The position numbers were made by a program, and so were the translations under genes. A stretch of DNA of 51,115 nucleotides, taken from contig JAAUZW010000004.1 of NCBI GenBank assembly GCA_014804385.1, positions 34,449 to 85,563 of the forward strand, in the 5' to 3' direction. The notes under the pieces are model-generated. The model had not been told where the DNA came from, did no database searches, and saw nothing but the letters and a program-made list of their open reading frames with translations. The stretch is from Lachnospiraceae bacterium (GTDB lineage Bacteria; Bacillota; Clostridia; Lachnospirales; Lachnospiraceae). This document shows, in pieces, positions 14,918 to 23,217 of this stretch (within the stretch, counting starts at the first letter, position 1; every line of letters begins with the position of its first letter).

Positions 14918-16981
14918 ATGAAAACAGACACTCTTCTCTTTGGCGCCGCCTACTACGATGAATATCTCCCTGAGGACCGCATCGAGATCGATATGGAAAT
15001 GATGAAACGGGCGGGAATGAACGTGATCCGCATTGCGGAATCCACCTGGAGCACCTGGGAACCGCAGGACAACATTTTTGACTTCACGCATCTGCACAGG
15101 ATGCTCTCCTGCTCCAAAAAACACGGCATACAGGTCATCGTCGGCACGCCCACCTACGCAGTGCCCACCTGGCTTGCTCGCAAGTACCCCGACATCATTA
15201 CGGAAACCCATCAGGGGCCGGGGCGGTACGGTCACAGACAGAATATGGATATCGCGCATCCTATGTATCTGAAGCATGTGGAGCGGATCATTCGCAGGCT
15301 GATGGAGGAGATTGCTCCCTACGATCATGTGATTGGATTTCAGTTGGACAATGAAACCAAATCCTACGACACCTGTTCTGTCTACGCGCAGGAAAAATTC
15401 GTGGCCTATGTGCGGACTCTTTTTCACGATGATCTGGATCTTCTGAACAAGGCATGGGGACTGGACTACTGGAGCAACCGGATCAATTCCTGGGAGGATT
15501 TCCCGGACGTTCGCGGCACCATCAACGGCAGTCTGGGCGCCGAATACCAGAAATTTCAGCGAAAGCTGGTGACGGATTTTCTGGCGATGCAGAGTGAGAT
15601 CGTCTCCTCCTATGCGCGCCCGGAACAGTTCATCACCCAGAATTTTGACTATGACTGGCGCGGCTATTCTTTCGGTTTACAGCCGGAGGTAGACCAGTGG
15701 GAGGCGGCCCGCTCCTTAACGGTGGCAGGCTGTGACATCTATCACCCCTCGGCCCAGGATCTGACCGGCAAAGAGATCTCCTTCGGCGGCGCCATTGCCC
15801 GCTCCTTGAAAAAGGCCAATTATCTGGTACTGGAGACGGAAGCACAGGGTAATCACGGCTGGCTTCCCTACCCCGGACAGCTTCGCCTGCAGGCTTTCAG
15901 CCATCTGGCAAACGGAGCCAACTCCGTGATGTACTGGCACTGGCATTCCATACACAATGCCATAGAATCCTACTGGAAAGGTGTTTTAAGCCATAATCTG
16001 CGGGAAAACGCCACCTACCGGGACGCATCCAGCATCGGCGCCGACTTCGCAAAATGCGGTACCCATCTGGTCAATTTAAAAAAGAACTGCCCTGCGGCAA
16101 TCCTTCTGGACAACGAGTCCCTGACTGCCCTGCAATGGTTTCCCACCGGCGGCGGTCTGGAATACAATGATATTTTCCGATGGCTCTATGACGCCCTCTA
16201 TGAAATGAATGTGGAATGCGATATTCTCTCAGAGGATGACATAGACTTATTTGGTCAATATAAATTGTTGATCACACCGGCTCTCTACAGTGTCTCCGAT
16301 GCCCTTACGCAGGCTCTGGCGCACTATGTGGAACAGGGCGGCGTTCTGCTCTCCACCTTCCGGACAGCGGTAACCGACAGAATGTTAAAGATTTATCACG
16401 ATGATCTGCCCCACGGCCTGACCAAAGTCTTCGGTATGACCTACGACCAGTTTACGGACGGCATCAACGTGGGTCTAAAAGAAATGCAATTCCAAAAAAA
16501 GACTGATTCAGTCAACAAAGACAGCATCTCAGACAACAGCCACTGCGTCCGCCGCTGGATGGAGCTTCTCCTCCCCGAAGAGGCGGAAACGCTGGCCTCC
16601 TATGATCATCCCCACTGGGGCAGTAACGCCGCCGTCACGGGAAACACTTACGGCACCGGCTATGCTGCCTATCTGGGCTGCTACACAGACTCAGAAACAG
16701 TGAAACCGCTGCTTGCGTTCCTCTGCGGGAAAGCCGGTATACTTCTTCCCGATGAGGTCTATCCTGTCATCGTCAAACGGGGCGTCAACGCCCTGCAAAA
16801 AGAGATCGTCTACTACTTCAACTATTCCGAAGATCCGCAGACGATCACCTACCACGGTGCAGACGCTGCCCTTCTGCTTACAGGCCATACCCCTTCAGAG
16901 CAGGTCCCCGTTTTGAAAGACGGCGATACCCTGACACTTGCCTGCTGGGATTTCATCATTCTGGAGCGTGCGCTATCCTAA
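14918..16981 (+). CDS. GH42 beta-galactosidase
   Basis: 687 residues, the normal GH42 length. FGAAYYDEYLPEDRIEIDME and RIAESTWSTWEP open a TIM barrel. The acid/base is E146 in FQLDNETKSY, and the nucleophile is E306 in LVLETEAQGNHGW (E308 is the alternative), followed by the barrel-end run SVMYWHWHSIHNAIE. A Rossmann-like trimerisation domain (ILSEDDIDLFGQYKLLITPAL) and a C-terminal beta domain follow. It hydrolyses beta-galactosides in the cytosol; there is no signal peptide. The start with AGGAGG 5 nt upstream is preferred to an in-frame ATG at 14888. No sugar transporter gene is adjacent, so substrate entry must be encoded elsewhere. Likely under the divergent LacI regulator. Confidence 0.93.
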   Translation: MKTDTLLFGAAYYDEYLPEDRIEIDMEMMKRAGMNVIRIAESTWSTWEPQDNIFDFTHLHRMLSCSKKHGIQVIVGTPTYAVPTWLARKYPDIITETHQGPGRYGHRQNMDIAHPMYLKHVERIIRRLMEEIAPYDHVIGFQLDNETKSYDTCSVYAQEKFVAYVRTLFHDDLDLLNKAWGLDYWSNRINSWEDFPDVRGTINGSLGAEYQKFQRKLVTDFLAMQSEIVSSYARPEQFITQNFDYDWRGYSFGLQPEVDQWEAARSLTVAGCDIYHPSAQDLTGKEISFGGAIARSLKKANYLVLETEAQGNHGWLPYPGQLRLQAFSHLANGANSVMYWHWHSIHNAIESYWKGVLSHNLRENATYRDASSIGADFAKCGTHLVNLKKNCPAAILLDNESLTALQWFPTGGGLEYNDIFRWLYDALYEMNVECDILSEDDIDLFGQYKLLITPALYSVSDALTQALAHYVEQGGVLLSTFRTAVTDRMLKIYHDDLPHGLTKVFGMTYDQFTDGINVGLKEMQFQKKTDSVNKDSISDNSHCVRRWMELLLPEEAETLASYDHPHWGSNAAVTGNTYGTGYAAYLGCYTDSETVKPLLAFLCGKAGILLPDEVYPVIVKRGVNALQKEIVYYFNYSEDPQTITYHGADAALLLTGHTPSEQVPVLKDGDTLTLACWDFIILERALS

Positions 16982-17015
16982 AACAAAATCAGCCGGCTCT
17001 TGATCTTGCTTGGCC

Positions 17016-17456
17016 CTAAAACAGCCCCAGGAATTTCTCCTGAAAGGTAGAACTAAGTTCTTCATAGGTGGCATATTGCAGCTGCGCGCTGTCCCGGAAA
17101 CGGCGGCGCCATTCATCCCGAATGGCGTCCGCCAGAAGCACCGCACACTCGCTCTGCGTCAAGAGGATCGCCGGGAATACATAATAAATCATCATCAGAT
17201 TGATATCCATCTGGCTTCTGCCACGGATCTTTCCCCGCTTGGCAAAACGATGCTCCACCGCATCAGCCAATGCTGCCGCCGCCTGTGCTGCCGCCGCCTC
17301 CCGGTCTGTGGCCTGCTCCACCAGACCTGTCATCTCTGCAAGAGTCTCCTGATTTTTTTCGCGAAACTGTTCCATCCGCTCCTTATAAACTTTTTTCTTG
17401 ATGCGATACAGCATCGCCTCCATGTTGTCAAACATCATTCCTGCCTGTTCTAACAT
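17016..17456 (-). CDS. Conserved hypothetical helical protein
   Basis: 146 residues from ATG 17456, which has GGAAAG just upstream; the longer frame from 17552 would read back through the tRNA-Trp gene and is rejected. The protein is strongly helical with a basic, charged first half (YRIKKKVYKERMEQFREKNQETLAEM), an alanine-rich segment (REAAAAQAAAALADAVEHRF) and a conserved tail (MMIYYVFPAILLTQSE...LADAIRDEWRRRF). I do not recognise the family. It lies between the GH42 gene and tRNA-Trp and is transcribed away from the tRNA. Confidence 0.65.
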   Translation of the reverse strand: MLEQAGMMFDNMEAMLYRIKKKVYKERMEQFREKNQETLAEMTGLVEQATDREAAAAQAAAALADAVEHRFAKRGKIRGRSQMDINLMMIYYVFPAILLTQSECAVLLADAIRDEWRRRFRDSAQLQYATYEELSSTFQEKFLGLF

Positions 17457-17483
17457 CGCTTCTTTCCTTTCCGTAATTTTTTC

Positions 17484-17512
17484 TTGCGCATCCTGTTCAC
17501 CTATGTTATAAT
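17484..17512 (+). promoter_or_regulatory. Promoter of tRNA-Trp
   Basis: TTGCGC (17484-17489), exactly 17 nt, then TATAAT (17507-17512). Transcription should begin near 17519, 26 nt before the mature tRNA. Confidence 0.75.
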
Positions 17513-17544
17513 GAGTCTCGGCGGTTTTCTTGTTACCGCATTGA

Positions 17545-17615
17545 AGGGGCATAGTTCAAAGGTAGAACAGTGGTCTCCAAAACCATCGATGTGGGTTCGA
17601 TTCCTACTGCCCCTG
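17545..17615 (+). tRNA. tRNA-Trp (anticodon CCA)
   Basis: 71 nt. Acceptor stem AGGGGCA/TGCCCCT, D stem GTTC/GAAC, anticodon stem GTGGT/ACCAT around loop CTCCAAA giving anticodon CCA, T loop GTTCGATTC in stem TGG../CCTA, and discriminator G. The 3' CCA is not encoded and must be added. It has its own promoter and a strong terminator just downstream, so it forms a single-tRNA unit. Confidence 0.95.
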
Positions 17616-17623
17616 TTATTATG

Positions 17624-17650
17624 ACCCGTGAGTCCGGCTCACGGGTTTTT
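17624..17650 (+). terminator. Rho-independent terminator after tRNA-Trp
   Basis: ACCCGTGAG/CTCACGGGT, a 9-bp stem with loop TCCGG, followed by TTTTT. The lipoprotein gene starts 32 nt further on. Confidence 0.9.
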
Positions 17651-17681
17651 CAGTATCATCTTCTAAAGCGAGGACTTACAT

Positions 17682-18191
17682 ATGGCTAAAAAAATCATCT
17701 CCATACTCGGTCTGACACTTATTCTTTCCCTGTCCGTCTGCGCCTGCGGCAGGGAAGCAAAGCCCCTTTTATCCGCAACAGATTACGATCTTGATGCAGA
17801 GACGGCAGAGACGATCCGGGGCGTCAAGATCGGCGATGACTCGGAAACTTTTCTGGCCGCCTACCGGGACTACGATATCTTATCCAGTATAAACGGCGGT
17901 GACTACCGGTTCCTTGCCGCGGAAGAGATTCCCTTTACCTCTCATCAGTTGACCACGATCCTGCCCTCCTTCTTCGTAGATGGCAGCGCCATCGAACTGG
18001 ACCGCTTCTGCGAAGAGAACGACATTGAAAAGGAGGCTCTTTTGTCCTTCCTGACCGATGAATCCTATCTGGAGACGCATACTGTGCTCTATCAATATCT
18101 CGTCTTTACCTGGGAAAACGGCAAGATCACTGACATCCGCTCCGAATCCATGGATTACAACCGGGACGGTTCTTACTATGAGGCGAACTGA
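17682..18191 (+). CDS. Small lipoprotein of unknown function
   Basis: 169 residues. KKIISILGLTLILSLSVCAC is a signal peptide with lipobox-like VCAC and Cys at about residue 22 of the mature cleavage site. The mature part is acidic (YDLDAETAETIRGVKIGDDSETFLAAYRDYDI), with no recognised domain. The phrase GVKIGDDSETFLAAYRDY is of a type seen in small clostridial lipoproteins. GAGG precedes ATG by 8 nt. The gene lies 32 nt after the tRNA terminator and its last 16 nt overlap the end of the convergent ABC gene. Confidence 0.7.
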   Translation: MAKKIISILGLTLILSLSVCACGREAKPLLSATDYDLDAETAETIRGVKIGDDSETFLAAYRDYDILSSINGGDYRFLAAEEIPFTSHQLTTILPSFFVDGSAIELDRFCEENDIEKEALLSFLTDESYLETHTVLYQYLVFTWENGKITDIRSESMDYNRDGSYYEAN

Positions 18192-19912
18192 CTCTCATAG
18201 AGCTCGGCGTAAAAGCCTTTCTCTGCGAGCAATGTCTCGTGGTTCCCCTGTTCTATGATATTCCCGTCTTTCATGACAAGAATCACATCCGCCTCCCGTA
18301 TGGTGGATAGTCTGTGGGCTACGATAAAGCTGGTCCTGCCCTGCATCATGGTGGCAAATGCCTTCTGTATCCGGATCTCTGTGCGGGTGTCAATGGAGGA
18401 TGTGGCCTCGTCCAGGATCAGCATAGGCGGCAGACACAGCATGACTCTGGTGATACAAAGAAGCTGTTTCTGCCCTTGAGACAGACTTCCCCCATCTTCA
18501 CCGATCACCGTATCATATCCCTCGGAGAGCCGCTTAATAAAGCTGTGGGCATGGGAAGCCTTGGCGGCGGCAATGACCTCCTCCTCGGTGGCATCCGGCC
18601 TGCCCATCACAATATTATCCCGAATCGTACCTGCCTTCAACCAGGTCTCCTGCAATACCATGCCATAATTTTCCCGCAGACTCTTTCTGGTCACCTCCCG
18701 GATATCCGCCCCATCCACACAGATTTTCCCCTGATCCACATCATAGAAACGCATGAGCAGATTGATAACCGTGGTCTTGCCACAGCCTGTAGGCCCCACG
18801 ATCGCCACCCGCTGTCCGGGTTTCACGGACAGATTAAAATCCGTGATCAGCTTTTTATCCGGCACATAAGAAAAGTCCACATGGGAAAGCTCCACACGTC
18901 CTTCCACATTTTGCAGATGCAGCGCATCCGCAGGCTCCGGCGTCTGAGGCTCCTCCTCGATCAGCGCAAAGATCCGTGCCGCACAGGCAAGCGCATTTTG
19001 CAGTTCTGTCACCACACCGGAGATCTCATTGAAAGGCTTCGTATACTGGTTTGCATAAGAGAGGAAGCAGGACAACTGCCCCACACTGATGCCCCCGCGA
19101 ATGGCATAAACCGCTCCGATCACCGCCACGCCCGCATACACCAGATTGTTGACGAAACGGGTAGAAGGGTTCGTGAGGGAGGAAAAAAAGATAGCCCGCA
19201 AAGAACATGCCTCCAGTCTGCCGTTGATCTCATCAAACTGCTCCTGTGCCTCGTCTTCGTGGGAAAAAGCCTGCACCACCTTCTGATTTCCGATCATTTC
19301 CTCGATCAACGCCGTCTGTTCTCCTCTTGTCTCCGACTGAAGCTGAAACATGGTATAGGTTTTCTTTGCAATAAAGCCTGCGACAAAAAACGACAATGGT
19401 GTCACCAGCACAACGACACCCGTGACAGTTACATTGATACTGAGCATAAAGCCCAATGTTCCCAGAATCGTGATCACCCCGGTAAAGAACTGGGTAAATC
19501 CCATCAGCAGTCCATCCGCAAACTGATCCACATCCGCGATCACCCGGCTTACCACCTCACCGTAGGAATGTCCGTCAATATACCTTAACGGAAGGATCTC
19601 TATCTTGCGAAATGCCTCGTTGCGAATATCCTGCACGATCCGATAGGTCATTTTATTGTTGCACACATTCATGATCCACTGCGCTGCACTGGTGACAGCC
19701 ACGATCACTGCCATCTGCTTCAGAATGGCAAACACACCGGAGAAATCTACTCTTCCCTTATCGATCACCAAGTCTATGACTCTTCCGGTCAATATAGGAA
19801 AGTACAAGGTGAGAGCTACTGTCACGCTGGCCATGACAATAGAGGCCGCCAGATAGACCCAATACCTTCTGATATGGTGTAACACCTTGCCAAAGGTTTC
19901 CTTCTGTCCCAT
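18176..19912 (-). CDS. ABC exporter half-subunit, catalytically complete
   Basis: 578 residues. Six membrane segments in residues 20-310 (type I exporter fold), then a nucleotide-binding domain: Walker A GPTGCGKTT near 373, signature LSQGQKQLL, Walker B MLILDEATSSID with the catalytic Glu, and switch His in AHRLST. Starts at ATG 19912 with AGAGG 8 nt upstream; an in-frame ATG at 19954 lacks a site. Its partner is encoded just upstream (20061-21821) and has a degenerate site, so the two probably form a heterodimeric multidrug or lipid exporter of the BmrCD/TM287-288 type. The substrate is unknown. Confidence 0.9.
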   Translation of the reverse strand: MGQKETFGKVLHHIRRYWVYLAASIVMASVTVALTLYFPILTGRVIDLVIDKGRVDFSGVFAILKQMAVIVAVTSAAQWIMNVCNNKMTYRIVQDIRNEAFRKIEILPLRYIDGHSYGEVVSRVIADVDQFADGLLMGFTQFFTGVITILGTLGFMLSINVTVTGVVVLVTPLSFFVAGFIAKKTYTMFQLQSETRGEQTALIEEMIGNQKVVQAFSHEDEAQEQFDEINGRLEACSLRAIFFSSLTNPSTRFVNNLVYAGVAVIGAVYAIRGGISVGQLSCFLSYANQYTKPFNEISGVVTELQNALACAARIFALIEEEPQTPEPADALHLQNVEGRVELSHVDFSYVPDKKLITDFNLSVKPGQRVAIVGPTGCGKTTVINLLMRFYDVDQGKICVDGADIREVTRKSLRENYGMVLQETWLKAGTIRDNIVMGRPDATEEEVIAAAKASHAHSFIKRLSEGYDTVIGEDGGSLSQGQKQLLCITRVMLCLPPMLILDEATSSIDTRTEIRIQKAFATMMQGRTSFIVAHRLSTIREADVILVMKDGNIIEQGNHETLLAEKGFYAELYESQFAS

Positions 19913-20002
19913 TATTATATCCTCTCTTTTTTCATGTAGTCCAGCCGTGCCCATTCATAAGTTGTCTGTCGACAACCTATTTCATGTCGGGCGTCCGCCC
20001 TA

Positions 20003-20069
20003 TAAAATTGAATATACAAACTGTCTTATGTGAGCAAGCTCCCAACGCCATTTTGCATATTCAATTTTG
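20003..20069. repeat. Inverted repeat spanning the stop of the first ABC gene
   Basis: Arms of 17-18 nt (AAAATTGAATATACAAA at 20004-20020 and TTTTGCATATTCAATTTT at 20051-20068) pair with one mismatch and contain the stop codon of the upstream ABC gene. Two smaller palindromes (GGGCG/CGCCC-like near 19990 and GTTGTCGACAGACAAC near 19965) lie in the remaining gap to the second ABC gene. Probably an mRNA-stabilising or intercistronic element. Confidence 0.5.
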
Positions 20070-21821
20070 CACGTCTGAACTTTTATCAAACTGCGAATAA
20101 TAAATCTCCTGATACACCTGACAGTCCTTCAGCAGCGTCTCATGTGTACCGCAGGCTGCCATCTCCCCATCCTCCAACACCACGATCTGATCCGCGTGCT
20201 GAATGGAAGAGGCCCGCTGAGATACAATAAACACTGTCGTATCCTTAAGCCCCTTTAACGCCATGCGAAGCGCCGCGTCCGTGGCGTAATCCAGAGCCGA
20301 TGCACTGTCGTCCAGAATCAATATCTCAGGCCTCCCCACCAGCGCTCTGGCAATGGTAAGACGTTGTCTCTGCCCGCCGGAGAAATTGCGGCCCTCCTGA
20401 GCCACCGGGGCATCCAGACCGCCCTCCTTCTCCTCCACAAAGGATTTCGCCTGAGCCATCGAAAGTGCTTCCCACAACTCTGCATCCGTGGCATTCTCCT
20501 TGCCCCACATAAGATTTTCCCGGATCGTCCCCCGGAAGAGCACTGCCCGCTGGGGCACCACGCCGATCTTCCCCCTGAGAGTCTCCATTCCATATTCCTT
20601 CACATCCCTGCCGTTCACACGCACCGTTCCCTGTGTGGCATCATAAAACCGGGGAATCATATTCACCAGCGAGGATTTACCCGAGCCCGTACCACCTATG
20701 ATACCGACCGTCTGTCCTCTGCCCACCCGGATATCGATGTCTGAGAGAGATTCCGCCCCTGCGCCCGCGTAGGTCAGATGCACATGGTCGAACTCCACAG
20801 CCGGCTCTTGTCCCGCCGTCCGACCGTTGTTTTCTGTTTCCGAACCGCCGTCTTTTGTCAGATGTTCCCACTGCATAGAGTTCTTTACCTCAAAGATGGC
20901 CTCGATCCGGTTGGCACAGGCCAGCGCCTTGGTGATGGTGATGATCAGATTGGCCAGCTTGATCAGTTCCACCAGAATCTGAGACATATAGTTGACCAGC
21001 GCCACCACCTGTCCCTGGGTAATGCTGCCTTCCTCCACCCGAACCGCTCCCGTATAAAGCAGAAGGATGGTTGCAACGTTGATGATAATATATGTGACCG
21101 GATTGGTCAACGCAGATATTCTTCCCACAAAAAGCTGCAGATTGGCAAGCGTATCATTCTTCTGCTCGAATCCCGCTATCTCCTCTTCCTCCTTGTGAAA
21201 TGCGCGGATCACACGGGCTCCCGTCAGGTTTTCGCGGGTAGCGCCGAGCACTGCGTCCAATCCCGCCTGTACATTTCGATACATGGGCATAGTGATCGCC
21301 GTGATCCCACAGACCACGATGGCAAGAAGCGGTATCGTCACCACAAAGAGAAATGCCGCCTTCACATCGATCGTAAAAGCCATGATCATGGCCCCGAACA
21401 CGATAAAAGGCGAGCGGAGAAAGAGCCGCAGCACCATGTTGACGCCGTTTTGCACCTGGTTCACATCCGAGGTCATGCGTGTTATCATAGTCGAGGTGCC
21501 CAGCGTATCTATCTCCGTAAAGGAAAGACTCTGGATATGGGCAAAAAGCGCCGATTTCAGCTTGGCGGAAAATCCCACCGCCGCCCTGGCTGCAAAATAC
21601 TGCGCCGTGATAGAGCAGACCAGTCCGATCAATCCCAGCGCCACCAAAAGCCCGCCCATTTTCAGTACATAGAGGGTATCCCCATTTTTAATTCCCCGGT
21701 CAATGACCGCTGCCATAACCAGCGGCACAAACAACTCAAAGGTCGCCTCCAGCATTTTAAAGAGCGGTGCAAAAACCGTTTCTTTTTTATAATCTTTCAG
21801 GTAAACCAGCAATCCTCTCAT
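20061..21821 (-). CDS. ABC exporter half-subunit with degenerate ATPase site
   Basis: 586 residues. Type I exporter membrane domain (segments from about 18 to 310), then Walker A GGTGSGKSS, signature FSGGQRQRL, Walker B ILILDDSASALD and VSQRASS at the switch position. The catalytic Glu after Walker B is Asp, and the switch His is Gln. In heterodimeric exporters such as TM287/288, LmrCD and BmrCD one subunit has exactly these changes, so this is the non-catalytic partner of the 18176-19912 protein. ATG at 21821 follows AAGGAG by a rather long 13-14 nt, and its A-T-G overlaps the stop of a 48-codon leader frame. Confidence 0.9.
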   Translation of the reverse strand: MRGLLVYLKDYKKETVFAPLFKMLEATFELFVPLVMAAVIDRGIKNGDTLYVLKMGGLLVALGLIGLVCSITAQYFAARAAVGFSAKLKSALFAHIQSLSFTEIDTLGTSTMITRMTSDVNQVQNGVNMVLRLFLRSPFIVFGAMIMAFTIDVKAAFLFVVTIPLLAIVVCGITAITMPMYRNVQAGLDAVLGATRENLTGARVIRAFHKEEEEIAGFEQKNDTLANLQLFVGRISALTNPVTYIIINVATILLLYTGAVRVEEGSITQGQVVALVNYMSQILVELIKLANLIITITKALACANRIEAIFEVKNSMQWEHLTKDGGSETENNGRTAGQEPAVEFDHVHLTYAGAGAESLSDIDIRVGRGQTVGIIGGTGSGKSSLVNMIPRFYDATQGTVRVNGRDVKEYGMETLRGKIGVVPQRAVLFRGTIRENLMWGKENATDAELWEALSMAQAKSFVEEKEGGLDAPVAQEGRNFSGGQRQRLTIARALVGRPEILILDDSASALDYATDAALRMALKGLKDTTVFIVSQRASSIQHADQIVVLEDGEMAACGTHETLLKDCQVYQEIYYSQFDKSSDVQN

Positions 21822-21964
21822 AATGACAAACCGTACTCCTTCTTTGCGTCTCTACAAAGACATCTATAGAGACATCTAATCGAGTAGGAAAGTTTTTCTC
21901 CCTGCTCGCCGTGCGACCCGTAAACCACTTTAGTGGCATACCACCCATGCACGGGTCCGCGCAT
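21818..21964 (-). CDS. Possible leader peptide overlapping the ABC start
   Basis: An uninterrupted frame of 48 codons from ATG 21964 (MRGPVHGWYATKVVYGSH...) ends in TGA at 21818-21820, overlapping the ATG of the ABC gene in the arrangement ATGA. No good Shine-Dalgarno precedes it and the composition is unusual (Arg, Tyr, Cys-rich tail), so it may be chance. If real, it would couple leader translation to exporter expression, as known for the BmrB leader of bmrCD. Confidence 0.25.
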   Translation of the reverse strand: MRGPVHGWYATKVVYGSHGEQGEKLSYSIRCLYRCLCRDAKKEYGLSL

Positions 21965-22054
21965 ATATACAGACAGCAGTCCTGTATAGGAACTGCTGCC
22001 TTGTTTATGTCTTGTATCTGCTGTACACCACTCGAAAAAACTTACCTCTGCTCA
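21822..22054 (-). promoter_or_regulatory. Hairpin-rich leader of the ABC exporter operon
   Basis: The 233-nt gap between the LCP gene and the ABC gene holds several stems on the minus strand: CAGCAGT/ACTGCTG (about 21974-21998), GACCCGT/ACGGGTC (21914-21957) with an inner CCACT/AGTGG, an overlapping alternative ACCC/GGGT around GTGCAT, GAGCAGGGAG/CTTTCCTACTC, and GTCTCTA/TAGAGAC just before the ribosome binding site. The mutually exclusive stems would suit an attenuator or riboswitch. I cannot match it to a known RNA class. Confidence 0.4.
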
Positions 22055-23140
22055 CTATTGTATATATTCATCTGTCTGAGCCTGAATCTCTTCGCTGATC
22101 TGCTTTACCGCTGTGGAAGGTTCGTAGCTCTCCTCCGGGTAGAGCACCTGATGAAGCTGTCTCACATTTTCCTCCAGATCCCTCGGGACCACGCAGCTTC
22201 CTTTGCTGCCCACATTGGCACCGGCTCTTCCTCCCTCAAAGGGAAATCCATCGCTCTCCGTCACCTTGTAGCCTGCCACACTGCTGAGAACACTTAAAAT
22301 CTCATTCACCTTTAAGGAAGTCTCCACCTGAGGCAGCACGGCGTTGACCATATCAGTCAGTGCGCTCACGGATGCTCCTCTCGCCTTCTCCATCATAGCA
22401 GCGAGCACCTCTCTCTGCCGCTGTGCCCGACGGAAATCATCACCCTTCGTGTAACGGATACGACAATAGGCCGTGGCCTGCATCCCGTTCAAGAGCTGTC
22501 TTCCGCTGTGCTCTACCGGTGTATAGTCCACGCCCAGCTCCTCCGCCATACAGAGCTGATAGTTATTCAAATGGGTGATCTCTGCGTCCGTCACTTCCAT
22601 CTCTATCCCGCCCAGTGCATCGACCGCATCGATCAATCCGGAAAAGCCGACGGTCACATAGTCTGTGATGTCCAAATCCAGATTCATGTTGAGCATATTG
22701 ATCGCCTGCTCCGGACCGCCCTGTGCATAGGCTGTATTGCATTTATTATAACTGTCGTTACTCAGGTTTAAATAAGTGTCCCGAAAAACCGAGATCAGCT
22801 TGATCTCCTGCGTATCCTGATTGATGCTGGCGATTATAATGGTATCGCTTCGAGTGCCCTTGCCCAATTCCCCGTTTCTGGCATCCACACCAAAAAGTGC
22901 AATGTTGCGATATCCTTTCGCCGGTTCTTTTTCTTTTGCCTCTGCCTGCTTTACGTTAGTGGTCTTTTTCTGAACAATCTCCTCATTGATACGGATATTG
23001 TCTTCATCAATGTCCTTGCGGTTTACTTCACTGGTCATGGTGATGACTACATACATCACGCCAATCGCGATGAACAGGACACAAACCTCCACGATCAGGA
23101 GCGGAACACTCCCTCGAAAGCCGTGCTTTTTCTTATCCAT
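22055..23140 (-). CDS. LytR-CpsA-Psr (LCP) family protein
   Basis: 361 residues. A single N-terminal membrane anchor (LLIVEVCVLFIAIGVMYVVI, about 14-34) precedes the external LCP domain, with ALFGVDARNGELGKGTRSDTIIIASIN, the conserved Arg in VFRDTYL, and RQRQREVLAAM near 245. LCP enzymes transfer wall teichoic acids or capsule polymers from undecaprenyl carriers to peptidoglycan outside the cell. Lies 77 nt downstream of radA and upstream of the ABC leader; probably a unit with its own or the radA promoter. Confidence 0.92.
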   Translation of the reverse strand: MDKKKHGFRGSVPLLIVEVCVLFIAIGVMYVVITMTSEVNRKDIDEDNIRINEEIVQKKTTNVKQAEAKEKEPAKGYRNIALFGVDARNGELGKGTRSDTIIIASINQDTQEIKLISVFRDTYLNLSNDSYNKCNTAYAQGGPEQAINMLNMNLDLDITDYVTVGFSGLIDAVDALGGIEMEVTDAEITHLNNYQLCMAEELGVDYTPVEHSGRQLLNGMQATAYCRIRYTKGDDFRRAQRQREVLAAMMEKARGASVSALTDMVNAVLPQVETSLKVNEILSVLSSVAGYKVTESDGFPFEGGRAGANVGSKGSCVVPRDLEENVRQLHQVLYPEESYEPSTAVKQISEEIQAQTDEYIQ

Positions 23141-23217
23141 ACTGACTCCTTTGTCAGATCCTAGTTCCCCTTTGTATTGCAGATCATCTAAAGAAATATA
23201 TTATCATAAAAACCTCT

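Noticed and set aside
17457..17552. N-terminal extension of the 17016-17456 gene
   Set aside because: It would read antisense through the tRNA-Trp gene and has no ribosome binding site.
18314..19588. A 424-codon open frame on the plus strand
   Set aside because: It is the antisense of the well-supported ABC exporter gene and has no ribosome site or protein-like composition.
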